Assembly (NCBI RefSeq): GCF_015712165.1
Contig: NZ_JADPZX010000001.1
Coordinates: 5,468,001 to 5,532,000, forward strand
DNA: 64,000 bases
DNA from: Streptomyces spinoverrucosus
GTDB taxonomy: Bacteria; Actinomycetota; Actinomycetes; Streptomycetales; Streptomycetaceae
Direction of reading: 5' to 3'
The notes under the pieces were generated by a model. The model saw only the letters and a list, made by a program, of their open reading frames with translations, had not been told where the DNA came from and made no database searches. Of this stretch, positions 42,761 through 51,329 are shown piece after piece; positions within the stretch are counted from its first letter, which is position 1; each line of letters begins with the position of its first letter. Position numbers and translations under genes: made by a program.

Positions 42761-43093
42761 TCAGCCGACCGGTGTATGTCCGCCCGGGCGTCGCCCGCCC
42801 CTGTGCGCCCCCGTGCCGCTGCGCTGATGCCGGCCCCGGTGCGGCGCGCCCTCCGTGGCCCGCAGCCGGGCCGCACCGCGCTCGGACCCGCGCAGGAGTG
42901 CCCGGCAGGCCACCGTGACGACGGCGAGGCCGAGGGCGGAGCCCAGGGCGCCCGCGAGGGAGCTGCCGCACCAGACGAGGATCACCGGGACGAGGACACA
43001 GCTGAAGGCGGCCCACCGGATCACGTCGGTCACCGCGTCCGGGCCGGACGCGGTCCCGGAGCGCGCCTCTGCGGTCGGGCGGGGTGCGGACAT
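42761..43093 (-). CDS. Small membrane protein
   Basis: The ATG at 43093 has AGGGAG 6 bp upstream and gives 110 aa. Two hydrophobic stretches are visible (VIRWAAFSCVLVPVILVWCG and LAGALGSALGLAVVTVACRALL), followed by an Arg/Gly-rich tail. No family is recognised. It is leftward and faces the universal stress gene across a 308-bp spacer in which I see no further gene. Confidence 0.6.
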   Translation of the reverse strand: MSAPRPTAEARSGTASGPDAVTDVIRWAAFSCVLVPVILVWCGSSLAGALGSALGLAVVTVACRALLRGSERGAARLRATEGAPHRGRHQRSGTGAHRGGRRPGGHTPVG

Positions 43094-43401
43094 CGCTAAC
43101 TCCCTGTGACGGTGGTCACGGGGTTCAACGCCTGTTCGACCAGTCGGTCACTGCTGGACCGGGGTGTACCGGCGGCGTAAGTGAATCCTGTGCGAACCGC
43201 CTGTACGGGGCAGCAACCATTGCGTTACGGGCGCCCCCTCGTGCATGCTCCCTGGAACCCGCCGCGGACGTGAGCGGGATCTGGGCGAAGGAGGCGTGCC
43301 GCCGTACCCTTGGGGGTATGGGGTTGGGAAGATGATTCCCGGACACAGCTCCGCCGCACACTGTCGTCCCACCCATAAAGGATCACAACGCCGAGACAGC
43401 C

Positions 43402-43929
43402 ATGGCCGGTCACGAATTCTTTGAACCCGCGGACCGCAAGCGGCCCGTCGCCGACCCGACGGCGGCCGATCCCCTGGCGGCGGAAGAGCCACGCCATTCG
43501 TGCGATCCCGCTTTCAAGCACGGCGTCGTCGTCGGCTTCGACGGCTCGACCTCCTCCGAGCGTGCCCTCGCGTACGCGATCGGCATGGCCCGGCGCTCCG
43601 GCTCGGGCCTGATCATCGTCCATGTGGCCAACCGGCTGCCCACCACGGTGTGGGCCGGCTGCGAGCCACCCGTCTTCGTCGACGTGCCGGACCACCGCAC
43701 CGAGGTGCTCGGTCTGGAGCTCGCCTGTGCGGACTACCTCGCCGAGGTGCCCTGGATCCTGGTCGAGCGCGGCGGTGACATCTGCCACGAACTCGAGGAG
43801 GTCGGGCGGGAGTACGAGGCGGACGCCATCGTCGTCGGCTCCACGCACGGCATCGTGGGGCGTATTTTCGGCTCGGTCGCCGGGCGGCTCGCCAAGCGCG
43901 CCAAGCGCCCCGTCGTTGTCATTCCGTAA
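43402..43929 (+). CDS. Universal stress protein (UspA) domain protein
   Basis: This 175-aa protein has one Usp domain: GVVVGFDGSTSSERALAYAI at the N-terminal nucleotide-binding end and the C-terminal ATP motif IVVGSTHGIVGRIFGSVAGRL (G-2x-G-9x-G(S/T) pattern), so it probably binds ATP. A 40-residue charged N-terminal extension precedes it. It should be cytosolic and stress-related. The 43094-43401 spacer ahead of it must contain its promoter. Confidence 0.9.
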   Translation: MAGHEFFEPADRKRPVADPTAADPLAAEEPRHSCDPAFKHGVVVGFDGSTSSERALAYAIGMARRSGSGLIIVHVANRLPTTVWAGCEPPVFVDVPDHRTEVLGLELACADYLAEVPWILVERGGDICHELEEVGREYEADAIVVGSTHGIVGRIFGSVAGRLAKRAKRPVVVIP

Positions 43930-44080
43930 CTCGCCGTTGGCCCAGGTGAGATGCCGCGTGGGCATGGCCGACTCCCTTTGTGCGCAACCCGAATCTACTT
44001 GCGCGTAGATGTGTTTGTGCCCTTGTGAAGGGCATATATCGGTCACCGCACAACTGCACAATGCATGAAGGGAGCCCGCC

Positions 44081-44641
44081 GTGGACAACGTCGTCTCTGC
44101 GGGAAGCACCACCACGATCGTCGGCCGACTCGCGCTCGGTATCACCCTGTTGGCCGTCGGCCTCGGGTACACCGGGCTGATCGACGGAGTGACGGCGGCG
44201 GACGCCGTGACACTGGCTCACTACGTAGGCGGCGTCGCGCTGTTCGTCGCCGGACTGTTCGCGTTCCGGGAGGGTGACGGCGGGACGGGGACCGCGTTCG
44301 CCGCGCTCGGCGCGCTCTGGTTCACGTGGGCGGTCTCGCCCAAGGTCTCCGACAACGCGGCGGGGCTGTTCCTGCTGCTGTTCGCCCTCGTCGTCCTCTC
44401 CCTCACGCTCGCCGGGGGCGACACGCTCGGGCAGGCCATGTACGGGCTGTTCTTCGTCGCGCTGCTGCTGCTCGCCATCGGGCGGTTCGCGGACAGTGGG
44501 GCGCTGGACAAGGCGGGGGGCTGGTTCGCCGTCGCCTCGGGGGCGGTGGCGTGGTACGTGGCCACGGCGGCGCTCGCGCACTGGCCGACGGCGCTTCCGC
44601 GACGCGGCGCCGCGGGTCGCGGTGTGACGGCCGCGGGTTAG
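44081..44641 (+). CDS. GPR1/FUN34/YaaH-like membrane protein
   Basis: The 186-aa protein starts at GTG 44081 behind GGGAG and has six hydrophobic helices (LALGITLLAVGLGYTGL, LAHYVGGVALFVAGLFAF, AGLFLLLFALVVLSLTLAGG, AMYGLFFVALLLLAIG, AVASGAVAWYVATAALAHW). Size and helix count match the acetate uptake GPR1/FUN34/yaaH group, though the classical NPAPLGL signature is not obvious. A strong terminator follows. Confidence 0.7.
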   Translation: MDNVVSAGSTTTIVGRLALGITLLAVGLGYTGLIDGVTAADAVTLAHYVGGVALFVAGLFAFREGDGGTGTAFAALGALWFTWAVSPKVSDNAAGLFLLLFALVVLSLTLAGGDTLGQAMYGLFFVALLLLAIGRFADSGALDKAGGWFAVASGAVAWYVATAALAHWPTALPRRGAAGRGVTAAG

Positions 44642-44683
44642 CTGCGCCGGCTGGGGAGTTTGGGCGGCTCCCCGGCGAATGAG

Positions 44684-44724
44684 ACGGACCCCCGCGTGTC
44701 TGGTGGCGACACGTGGGGGTCCGT
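44684..44724 (+). terminator. 17-bp hairpin terminator with U-rich tail
   Basis: ACGGACCCCCGCGTGTC (44684-44700) pairs with GACACGTGGGGGTCCGT (44708-44724), with one G-U pair, followed by tctcttgttt on the plus strand. It lies 42 bp after the membrane-protein stop and could also serve the opposing glmS transcript. Confidence 0.85.
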
Positions 44725-44753
44725 TCTCTTGTTTGGCCTCTGCGGGTGCGTGG

Positions 44754-44809
44754 GGGTTGATCGCGCCCACGCGGCGGAGCCGCAAATCGATACAGCCCCG
44801 CGCCCCTTC
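44754..44809 (-). repeat. Dispersed intergenic repeat, copy C (inverted)
   Basis: The complement reads aggggcgcggggctgtatcg, atttgcggctccgccgcgtg and ggcgcgatcaacc, matching copies at 21004 and 57397. It sits just beyond the glmS stop. Confidence 0.85.
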
Positions 44810-44816
44810 AGGCCAA

Positions 44817-46634
44817 CTACTCGACAGTTACCGACTTGGCGAGGTTCCTCGGCTTGTCGATGTCCCTGCCCAGGGCCAATGCCGTGTGGTAGGCGAGGAG
44901 TTGGAGGGGGATGCCCATGAGGATCGGGTCCAGTTCGTCCTCGTTCTTCGGGACCACGATCGTCTGGTCGGCCTTCTCCTGTTCCTGGTGCGCCACCGCC
45001 AGGATCTTGCCGCTGCGGGCCTTGATCTCCTCCATCGCGGCGCGGTTCTTCTCCAGCAGGTCGTCGTCGGGGACGATGGCGACCGTCGGGAGGGCGGGCT
45101 CGATCAGGGCGAGCGGGCCGTGCTTGAGCTCGGAGGCGGGGTAGGCCTCGGCGTGGATGTACGAGACCTCCTTGAGCTTGAGGGAGGCCTCGCGGGCGAC
45201 CGGGTAGCCGCGGACGCGGCCGATGAAGAGCATCGAGCGGGCGTCGGCGTAACCCTTGGCCAGCTTCTCGATCTCCTCCTCCTGCTTCATGATCTCGGCG
45301 ATCTGCGTGGGCAGCTTGCGCAGGCCCTCGATGATCCGCTTGCCGTCGCGGACGGAGAGGTCGCGGGTGCGGCCGAGGTGCAGGGCGAGCAGGGCGAAGG
45401 CGACGCAGGTGTTGGTGAAGCACTTCGTGGAGACCACGCAGACCTCCGGGCCGGCGTGCACGTAGATGCCGCCGTCGGCCTCGCGGGCGATCGCCGAGCC
45501 GACGACGTTCACGACGCCCAGGACCCGGGCGCCCTTGCGCTTCAGCTCCTGGACGGCGGCGAGGACGTCGTAGGTCTCACCGGACTGCGAGACCGCGATG
45601 TAGAGCGTGTCGGGGTCGACGACCGCGTTGCGGTAGCGGAACTCGGAGGCCGGCTCGGCGTCGGCAGGGATGCGGGCCAGCTCCTCGATCATCTGGGCGC
45701 CGATCATGCCCGCGTGGTACGAGGTGCCGCAGCCGAGGATCTTCACGCGGCGGATCCGGCGTGCCTCGCGCGCGTCGAGGTTCAGGCCGCCGAGGTGCAC
45801 GGTGGAGAAGCGGTCGTCGATCCGGCCGCGCAGGACGCGGTCCACGGCCTCGGCCTGCTCGTGGATCTCCTTGTGCATGTAGGTGTCGTGGCCGCCCATG
45901 TCGTACGACGCCGCCTCCCACTCCACGGTGGTCGGCTCGGCCGTCGTCCGGGTGCCCTCGGTGGTGTAGGTGCGGAAGTCGTCGGCCTTGAGGGTGGCCA
46001 TCTCGCCGTCGTCGAGGGTCACTATCTGCCGGGTGTGGGTGACCAGCGCGGCGATGTCCGAGGCGACGAACATCTCCTTCTCGCCGATGCCGAGGACGAC
46101 CGGGGACCCGTTGCGGGCGACGACGATCCGGTCCGGGAAGTCGGCGTGCAGCACCGCGATGCCGTACGTGCCCTCGATCAGGCGCACCGTCTCGCGGACC
46201 TTGTCCTCCAGCTTCTCGGCCTGCGAGCGGGCGATCAGGTGGACGAGGACCTCGGTGTCGGTCTCGGAGAGGAACTCGACGCCGTCCGCCTCCAGTTTGC
46301 GGCGCAGGTCGGAGGCGTTGTCGATGATGCCGTTGTGGACGACGGCGACCTTGCCCTCGGCGTCGAGGTGCGGGTGGGCGTTGACGTCGGAGGGGGCGCC
46401 GTGGGTGGCCCAGCGGGTGTGGGCGATGCCGGTGGTGCCCTTGAAGCGCGCCGGGACCTTGGCCTCCAGGTCACGCACCCGGCCCTTGGCCTTGACCATC
46501 TTCAGGCCGGCGGCCTTGGGGGAGGTGACGACGATGCCGGCCGAGTCGTAGCCGCGGTACTCCAGGCGCTGCAGGCCTTCCAGGAGCAGGGGGGCGACGT
46601 CGCGCTTCCCGATGTATCCGACGATTCCGCACAT
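44817..46634 (-). CDS. glmS: Glutamine-fructose-6-phosphate aminotransferase (isomerizing)
   Basis: The 605-aa protein is full length: class-II glutamine amidotransferase domain with nucleophile Cys2 (MCGIVGYIGKRDVAPLLLEG), RWATHGAPS and the GNGT-like loop regions, then two SIS sugar-isomerase domains (GCGTSYHAGMIGAQ and FIGRVRGYPVAREASLKLKE), ending KSVTVE. It makes glucosamine-6-phosphate for peptidoglycan and other amino sugars. The nearby secreted hexosaminidase and the chitinase-like gene fit an amino-sugar theme. S. coelicolor has more than one glmS; which copy this is cannot be proved here. Confidence 0.96.
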   Translation of the reverse strand: MCGIVGYIGKRDVAPLLLEGLQRLEYRGYDSAGIVVTSPKAAGLKMVKAKGRVRDLEAKVPARFKGTTGIAHTRWATHGAPSDVNAHPHLDAEGKVAVVHNGIIDNASDLRRKLEADGVEFLSETDTEVLVHLIARSQAEKLEDKVRETVRLIEGTYGIAVLHADFPDRIVVARNGSPVVLGIGEKEMFVASDIAALVTHTRQIVTLDDGEMATLKADDFRTYTTEGTRTTAEPTTVEWEAASYDMGGHDTYMHKEIHEQAEAVDRVLRGRIDDRFSTVHLGGLNLDAREARRIRRVKILGCGTSYHAGMIGAQMIEELARIPADAEPASEFRYRNAVVDPDTLYIAVSQSGETYDVLAAVQELKRKGARVLGVVNVVGSAIAREADGGIYVHAGPEVCVVSTKCFTNTCVAFALLALHLGRTRDLSVRDGKRIIEGLRKLPTQIAEIMKQEEEIEKLAKGYADARSMLFIGRVRGYPVAREASLKLKEVSYIHAEAYPASELKHGPLALIEPALPTVAIVPDDDLLEKNRAAMEEIKARSGKILAVAHQEQEKADQTIVVPKNEDELDPILMGIPLQLLAYHTALALGRDIDKPRNLAKSVTVE

Positions 46635-46647
46635 ATATACGTATTCC

Positions 46648-46944
46648 TCAGCCGTAGACGATGCGGCGCAGCTGCCGGAGCGTGAGCTCCGGCGGTGCCA
46701 CCGCCCGGTATTTCAGGTCCGCCGCGATCTGTTCGAAGATCGTCGCGTTGACCAGGCCCTGGGCCTGCAGCTCGCGGTGGCGGCGACGGACGAACTCCTC
46801 GGTCGTCTCGTCGAAGTAGGCGAGCACGTCCTGGATCACACGCAGCGCCTCGCCCCGGTTGAGGGGCGTGGAGCGCGTCAGATGATCAACGAGTTCGTCG
46901 TGCACCCGGTAGATCCTGGGGTACCGGCGGCAGATTCGCAACAT
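46648..46944 (-). CDS. Conserved hypothetical protein
   Basis: From ATG 46944 this 98-aa protein reads MLRICRRYPRIYRVHDELVD and continues with NRGEALRVIQDVLAYFDETT and PPELTLRQLRRIVYG. It is helical and soluble with no recognised domain. The frame is open much further upstream but the extra part overlaps the divergent phosphoesterase start and is low in conserved character. It lies 13 bp upstream of glmS and may share its transcript. Confidence 0.65.
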   Translation of the reverse strand: MLRICRRYPRIYRVHDELVDHLTRSTPLNRGEALRVIQDVLAYFDETTEEFVRRRHRELQAQGLVNATIFEQIAADLKYRAVAPPELTLRQLRRIVYG

Positions 46945-47065
46945 CGCTGCCCGATTTCGGGCAGGAGTATGAGGGAGTGCTTTGGAAGAGTTATGGGACG
47001 CCCATGGGGGTCTGTTGGGCGGTTGTTCCTCGGGCGGATGTGTGTAGCGAGCAGTTTGTGACGCC

Positions 47066-48643
47066 ATGGACATTCCTCGCATGGGCGTACCCGAGGGGCT
47101 CGCCGACCGTATGAGCATGGCTGAGCAGCACGAATACCTGCGCGCCCGGTTCTCCCGGCGCACGATGATCAGAGGCGGCGCCGTCACCCTGGGTGCCGTG
47201 ACGGGCGGCGCGTTCGTGTCCGGCGCCACGGCGCGGGCCGCGGTGCCCACCCAGCGCACGAGCACCGAGCACGTCGACGGCTCCCTCGTCGCCCCCTTCG
47301 GCCGGCACCTCGCCTACGGCAACGACCCGCGCACCGAGATGACGATCTCCTGGCAGGTCCCGGTCGCGGTCCGCGAGCCGTTCGTCCGGATCGGCGCCCA
47401 CCCCTGGGACCTCTCCCGGAAGATCGACGCCGAGGTGCGCACCCTCCACACCCCGGCCGGTGTCGGTGCGAGCGCCGACCACACGCAGTACTACGTCCAC
47501 GCCCGCCTCACCCACCTCCGCCCCGGCCGCACCTACTACTACGGCGTCGGCCACTCCGGCTTCGACCCCGCCGAGCCGCATCTCCTCGGCACGCTGGGCA
47601 CCTTCACCACCGCCCCCGCCGACAGCCGCACCCCCTTCACCTTCACCGCCTTCGGCGACCAGGGCGTCAGCTACCACGGCCTCGCCAACGACAGCCTGAT
47701 CCTCGGCCAGAACCCGGCCTTCCATCTGCACGCCGGTGACATCGCCTACGGCGACCCGGCCGGGCAGGGGCTGAAGACGGACACCGGATTCGACTCCCGC
47801 GTCTGGGACCAGTTCCTGTACCAGACCGAGTCGGTCGCCAAGCAGGTGCCGTGGATGGTCGCGTACGGCAACCACGACATGGAGGCCTGGTACTCGCCCA
47901 ACGGCTACGGCGGTGAGGAGGCCCGCTGGCAGCTGCCCGACAACGGGCCGGACCGCAAGAACCTGCCCGGCGTCTACTCCTTCGTGCACGGCAACACGGC
48001 GATCATCTCGCTGGACGCCAACGACATCTCACACGAGATCCCCGCGAACCTGCGCCTTTCCGGCGGAACCCAGACCAAGTGGCTGGAGGCGCAGCTCAAG
48101 AAGTACCGAGCGGCGCGGGACATCGACTTCGTCGTCGTCTTCTTCCACCACTGCGCCTACTGCACCTCCACCGCGCACGCCTCCGAGGGCGGGGTGCGCG
48201 AGGAGTGGGTGCCGCTGTTCGAGAAGTACACCGTCGACCTGGTGATCAACGGGCACAACCACGTCTACGAGCGCACCGACGTCATCAAGACGGGCCGGGT
48301 CACCAAGAAGCTGCCGATCGGCGGGACGGCGTACCCCGAGACCGATGGTGTGGTGTACGTGACGGCGGGCGCGGCGGGGCGCAGTCTGTACGCCTTCAGC
48401 GCCGACCAGTCGTACCAGGGCCACGAGAAGGACATCGAGTCGGTGTCCTCCTTCGTCTGCGTCGACGGCGGCAAGCGGGACGAGACGGTGGAGTGGTCGC
48501 GGGTGCGCTACCTCGACTACTCCTTCCTGCGCGTCGACGTGACCCCCGCGCCCAAGGGGCGGCCGACCACGCTGAAGGTGCGGGGGATCGCCGAGACGGG
48601 CGAGGAGGTCGACCACTTCACGGTGTCCCGCAGGGCCAAGTAG
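47066..48643 (+). CDS. Tat-exported purple-acid-phosphatase-like metallophosphoesterase
   Basis: The 525-aa protein has a twin-arginine signal (FSRRTMIRGGAVTLGAVTGG, residues about 29-60), an N-terminal fibronectin-III-like phosphatase domain (TYYYGVGHSGF), and a metallophosphoesterase core: FTAFGDQG, LHAGDIAYGDP, YGNHDMEAW, FFHHCAY and VINGHNHVYER, which are the metal-binding motifs of purple acid phosphatases. It should hydrolyse phosphate esters outside the cell or be folded with metals before export. The start (ATG 47066 or 47081) is not supported by a clear site. Confidence 0.88.
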   Translation: MDIPRMGVPEGLADRMSMAEQHEYLRARFSRRTMIRGGAVTLGAVTGGAFVSGATARAAVPTQRTSTEHVDGSLVAPFGRHLAYGNDPRTEMTISWQVPVAVREPFVRIGAHPWDLSRKIDAEVRTLHTPAGVGASADHTQYYVHARLTHLRPGRTYYYGVGHSGFDPAEPHLLGTLGTFTTAPADSRTPFTFTAFGDQGVSYHGLANDSLILGQNPAFHLHAGDIAYGDPAGQGLKTDTGFDSRVWDQFLYQTESVAKQVPWMVAYGNHDMEAWYSPNGYGGEEARWQLPDNGPDRKNLPGVYSFVHGNTAIISLDANDISHEIPANLRLSGGTQTKWLEAQLKKYRAARDIDFVVVFFHHCAYCTSTAHASEGGVREEWVPLFEKYTVDLVINGHNHVYERTDVIKTGRVTKKLPIGGTAYPETDGVVYVTAGAAGRSLYAFSADQSYQGHEKDIESVSSFVCVDGGKRDETVEWSRVRYLDYSFLRVDVTPAPKGRPTTLKVRGIAETGEEVDHFTVSRRAK

Positions 48644-48651
48644 GCCCCCGG

Positions 48652-49539
48652 CTACATCCGTTTCAGGATCGCCTGCTTGGCGAGCGCGAACTCCTCGTCG
48701 GTCAGTACGCCGCTGTGGTGCAGCTCGCCGAGTTCGCGCAGGCGCCGGAGCAGCGCGTCGTGGTCGTCCTCGCGGGCGGACGCGGCGGGCTCCGGCTCCT
48801 GCGCCGGTGCCTCCGACGCGGCGGCGGCCGGGGGCGGGGCCGCCGGGTGCGGGAGGCGGGCCTGGACGGCGGCGGCGACCAGAGCCATCAGCGGGTCCTT
48901 CTTGAAGCCCCACAGCTCGACGGAGTTGGGGTCGTACTTGGGCGGGGCCTTGGTCGGAGCGTTCTTCACGGTGAAACGCAGATAGCCGTTCTCCAGGCCC
49001 GCCGCCGGATGCCACTCCACGGCCGCGATGTCGGTGACGGCCAGCGTGCGGGTGCCGGCGGCGGCCTTGGCGTCCTCCGTCTTCCAGTTCCACTCCAGGC
49101 GGACCTGCTCGCCGTCGAAGCTCGCGGTGCCGTCCCCGGCGGCCGCCGACAGCGGGACGGCGGGGCCGGGCAGCAGGTACTCGGAGACCGGGTCGGAGGG
49201 CACCTGGTCCAGCATCAGGGCGTGGCGCACCTCGTCCACGAAGTACTCGGCGACGCCGTAACGGTCGGACTCGACGACCAGCTGATAGGGGTCGTGGGGT
49301 TCGCCGAGCCGGCCGCCGGTCGCGTGCAGCAGCGGGTCGGCGCCGTCCCGCAGCCTGAGCCTCAGCCGCCCGGACTTGCGGCCCTGCTCGAACGATATGC
49401 CCGCCAACGCGCCCAGCGGCACGACCAGTTCACCCAGCGTCTTGCGCAGCAGACCGACGTTCTTGTCCCGTCCGGGGGTCAGGCGCAGCGCGTCGCCGTC
49501 GAAGACCCAGGTGCCGTCCTTCTGGATGATTTCCGCCAT
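48652..49539 (-). CDS. DUF4429 protein with C-terminal SHOCT domain
   Basis: The ATG at 49539 gives 295 aa; a 34-residue upstream extension is rejected. Two repeated beta-rich DUF4429 domains are visible (DGTWVFDGDALRLTPGR, then FDGEQVRLEWNWKTED, each followed by a LRFTVKN-type strand), then an Ala/Pro/Glu spacer and a C-terminal SHOCT motif (LLRRLRELGELHHSGVLTDE, then EFALAKQAIL). SHOCT motifs mediate oligomerisation. Function unknown; convergent with the phosphoesterase gene. Confidence 0.85.
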   Translation of the reverse strand: MAEIIQKDGTWVFDGDALRLTPGRDKNVGLLRKTLGELVVPLGALAGISFEQGRKSGRLRLRLRDGADPLLHATGGRLGEPHDPYQLVVESDRYGVAEYFVDEVRHALMLDQVPSDPVSEYLLPGPAVPLSAAAGDGTASFDGEQVRLEWNWKTEDAKAAAGTRTLAVTDIAAVEWHPAAGLENGYLRFTVKNAPTKAPPKYDPNSVELWGFKKDPLMALVAAAVQARLPHPAAPPPAAAASEAPAQEPEPAASAREDDHDALLRRLRELGELHHSGVLTDEEFALAKQAILKRM

Positions 49540-49619
49540 GGGGTGGATTGTTCCATCAGTCTCACGAGAGAGTGGTCCAGACCTCTTGGAGCTCAATGGC
49601 TCACGGAAGGGATGGTTTT

Positions 49620-51200
49620 GTGAGACGACACCACAGAACACTGCGCCTTCTCGGTTCCCTGCTGCTCGTCGCGGCCGTCGGTGCCTCCGTCACCGGCGCG
49701 GCGCCCGCACCCACCAGGACCGCGGTCCCGCTCGACCGCGTGATCCCCGCCCCCGCCTCCGTCGACCCGGGCGGATCGCCGTACCGGATCACCGAGCGCA
49801 CCCGCATACGCGTCGACGACTCCCGTGAGGCCCGCCGCATCGGCGGCTATCTCGCGGACGTCCTGCGCCCCTCGACCGGCTACCGCCTCCCCGTCACCAC
49901 GCACGGCGACGGCGGCATCAGGCTGCGGCTCGCCAAGGGCCCGTACGGCGAGGAGGGTTATCGCCTGGACAGCGGGCGCGGCGGCGTCACCATCACCGCC
50001 GCCCGCCCCGCCGGCCTCTTCCACGGCGTCCAGACCCTGCGCCAGCTCCTCCCGGCCTCGGTCGAGCGGGACTCCGTACAGCCCGGTCCCTGGCTGGTCG
50101 AGGGCGGCACCATCAAGGACACCCCGCGCTACGGCTGGCGCGGCGCCATGCTCGACGTCTCCCGGCACTTCTTCACCGTCGACGAAGTCAAGCGCTACGT
50201 CGACCAGTTGGCGCTCTACAAGTTCAACAAGCTGCACCTGCACCTCAGCGACGACCAGGGCTGGCGCATCGCCATCGACTCCTGGCCGCGCCTGGCGACG
50301 TACGGCGGTTCGACCGAGGTCGGCGGCGGCCCCGGGGGCTACTACACCAAGGCCGACTACAAGGAGATCGTCCGCTACGCGGCCTCCCGGCACCTGGAGG
50401 TCGTCCCCGAGATCGACATGCCCGGCCACACCAACGCGGCCCTCGCCTCGTACGCCGAACTGAACTGCGACGGCGTCGCGCCCCCGCTCTACACCGGCAC
50501 CGAGGTCGGCTTCAGTTCGCTGTGCGTGCGCAAGGACATCACGTACGACTTCGTGGACGACGTGGTCAGGGAGATCGCCGCCCTCACGCCGGGGCGGTAC
50601 CTGCACATCGGCGGGGACGAGGCGCACTCCACGAGCCACGAGGACTACGTGACGTTCATGGAGCGGGTGCAGCCCGTCGTCGCCCGGTACGGCAAGACGG
50701 TCGTCGGCTGGCACCAGCTCACCGGGGCGAGCCCGGCCAAGGGCTCGCTCGCGCAGTACTGGGGGCTGGACGGCACCAGCGCGGCGGAGAAGGAGCAGGT
50801 GGCGGCGGCCGCGCGGAACGGGACCGGGCTGATCCTGTCTCCGGCCGACCGGATCTACCTCGACATGAAGTACAACGCCAGTACGCCGCTGGGGCTGTCG
50901 TGGGCCGGATACGTCGAGGTGCGGCGGTCCTACGACTGGGATCCGGGCGCCTATCTGCCGGGGGCGCCGGCGTCGGCGATACGGGGGGTCGAGGCGCCGC
51001 TGTGGAGCGAGACGATCGAGAACTCCGGGCACGTCGAGTACATGGCGTTCCCGAGGTTGCCGGGGGTGGCGGAGTTGGGGTGGTCGTCGGCGGCCACGCA
51101 CGACTGGGACGGTTACAAGGTGCGGCTTGCTGCGCAGGGGGCGCGGTGGGAGGCGTTGGGGATCAACTACTATCGATCGCCGCAGGTGCCTTGGTTGTGA
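49620..51200 (+). CDS. Secreted GH20 beta-N-acetylhexosaminidase
   Basis: The GTG at 49620 has GGAAGGG about 8 bp upstream and gives 526 aa with a signal peptide (RLLGSLLLVAAVGASVTGAA). A GH20b N-terminal domain is followed by a catalytic barrel: RYGWRGAMLDVSRHF, HLSDDQGWRI, PEIDMPGH and the catalytic Asp-Glu pair in LHIGGDEAHST. The aromatic pocket is represented by GWHQL, YWGLDG and LWSE. It releases GlcNAc from chito-oligosaccharides outside the cell, complementing the GH18 enzyme. The S. plicatus/S. coelicolor hexosaminidase located beside the des genes is the evident orthologue. Confidence 0.95.
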   Translation: MRRHHRTLRLLGSLLLVAAVGASVTGAAPAPTRTAVPLDRVIPAPASVDPGGSPYRITERTRIRVDDSREARRIGGYLADVLRPSTGYRLPVTTHGDGGIRLRLAKGPYGEEGYRLDSGRGGVTITAARPAGLFHGVQTLRQLLPASVERDSVQPGPWLVEGGTIKDTPRYGWRGAMLDVSRHFFTVDEVKRYVDQLALYKFNKLHLHLSDDQGWRIAIDSWPRLATYGGSTEVGGGPGGYYTKADYKEIVRYAASRHLEVVPEIDMPGHTNAALASYAELNCDGVAPPLYTGTEVGFSSLCVRKDITYDFVDDVVREIAALTPGRYLHIGGDEAHSTSHEDYVTFMERVQPVVARYGKTVVGWHQLTGASPAKGSLAQYWGLDGTSAAEKEQVAAAARNGTGLILSPADRIYLDMKYNASTPLGLSWAGYVEVRRSYDWDPGAYLPGAPASAIRGVEAPLWSETIENSGHVEYMAFPRLPGVAELGWSSAATHDWDGYKVRLAAQGARWEALGINYYRSPQVPWL

Positions 51201-51214
51201 TTCGGGTGCGGGCG

Positions 51215-51249
51215 GGTGGGGGCTGGTCGCGCAGTTCCCCGCGCCCCTA
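51215..51249 (-). repeat. Dispersed intergenic repeat, short copy D (inverted)
   Basis: The complement reads aggggcgcggggaactgcgc then gaccagcccccacccgc. It retains the two outer blocks of the repeat seen at 21004 and 57397 but lacks the central palindromic part. Confidence 0.7.
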
Positions 51250-51282
51250 GGTCAGTTGCCGCCAGCCCCGTTCAGAAGCTAC

Positions 51283-51321
51283 GGCGGGCACCCCGGAGGA
51301 CCGTACTCCGGGGTGCCCGCC
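51283..51321. terminator. Bidirectional hairpin between hexosaminidase and desD
   Basis: GGCGGGCACCCCGGAG (51283-51298) pairs perfectly with CTCCGGGGTGCCCGCC (51306-51321) around a 7-nt loop. It lies between convergent gene ends (51200 and 51330) and probably terminates both. Confidence 0.88.
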
Positions 51322-51329
51322 TGTCTGTG

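Noticed and set aside
44679..46685. 668-aa open frame opposite glmS
   Set aside because: It is the antisense shadow of glmS, with low-complexity Val/Gly/Asp-rich composition and no domain; high-GC codon structure produces such frames.
46945..47265. N-terminal extension of the gene at 46648-46944
   Set aside because: The extension overlaps the divergent phosphoesterase start and has Ala/Pro/Ser-rich, non-conserved character.
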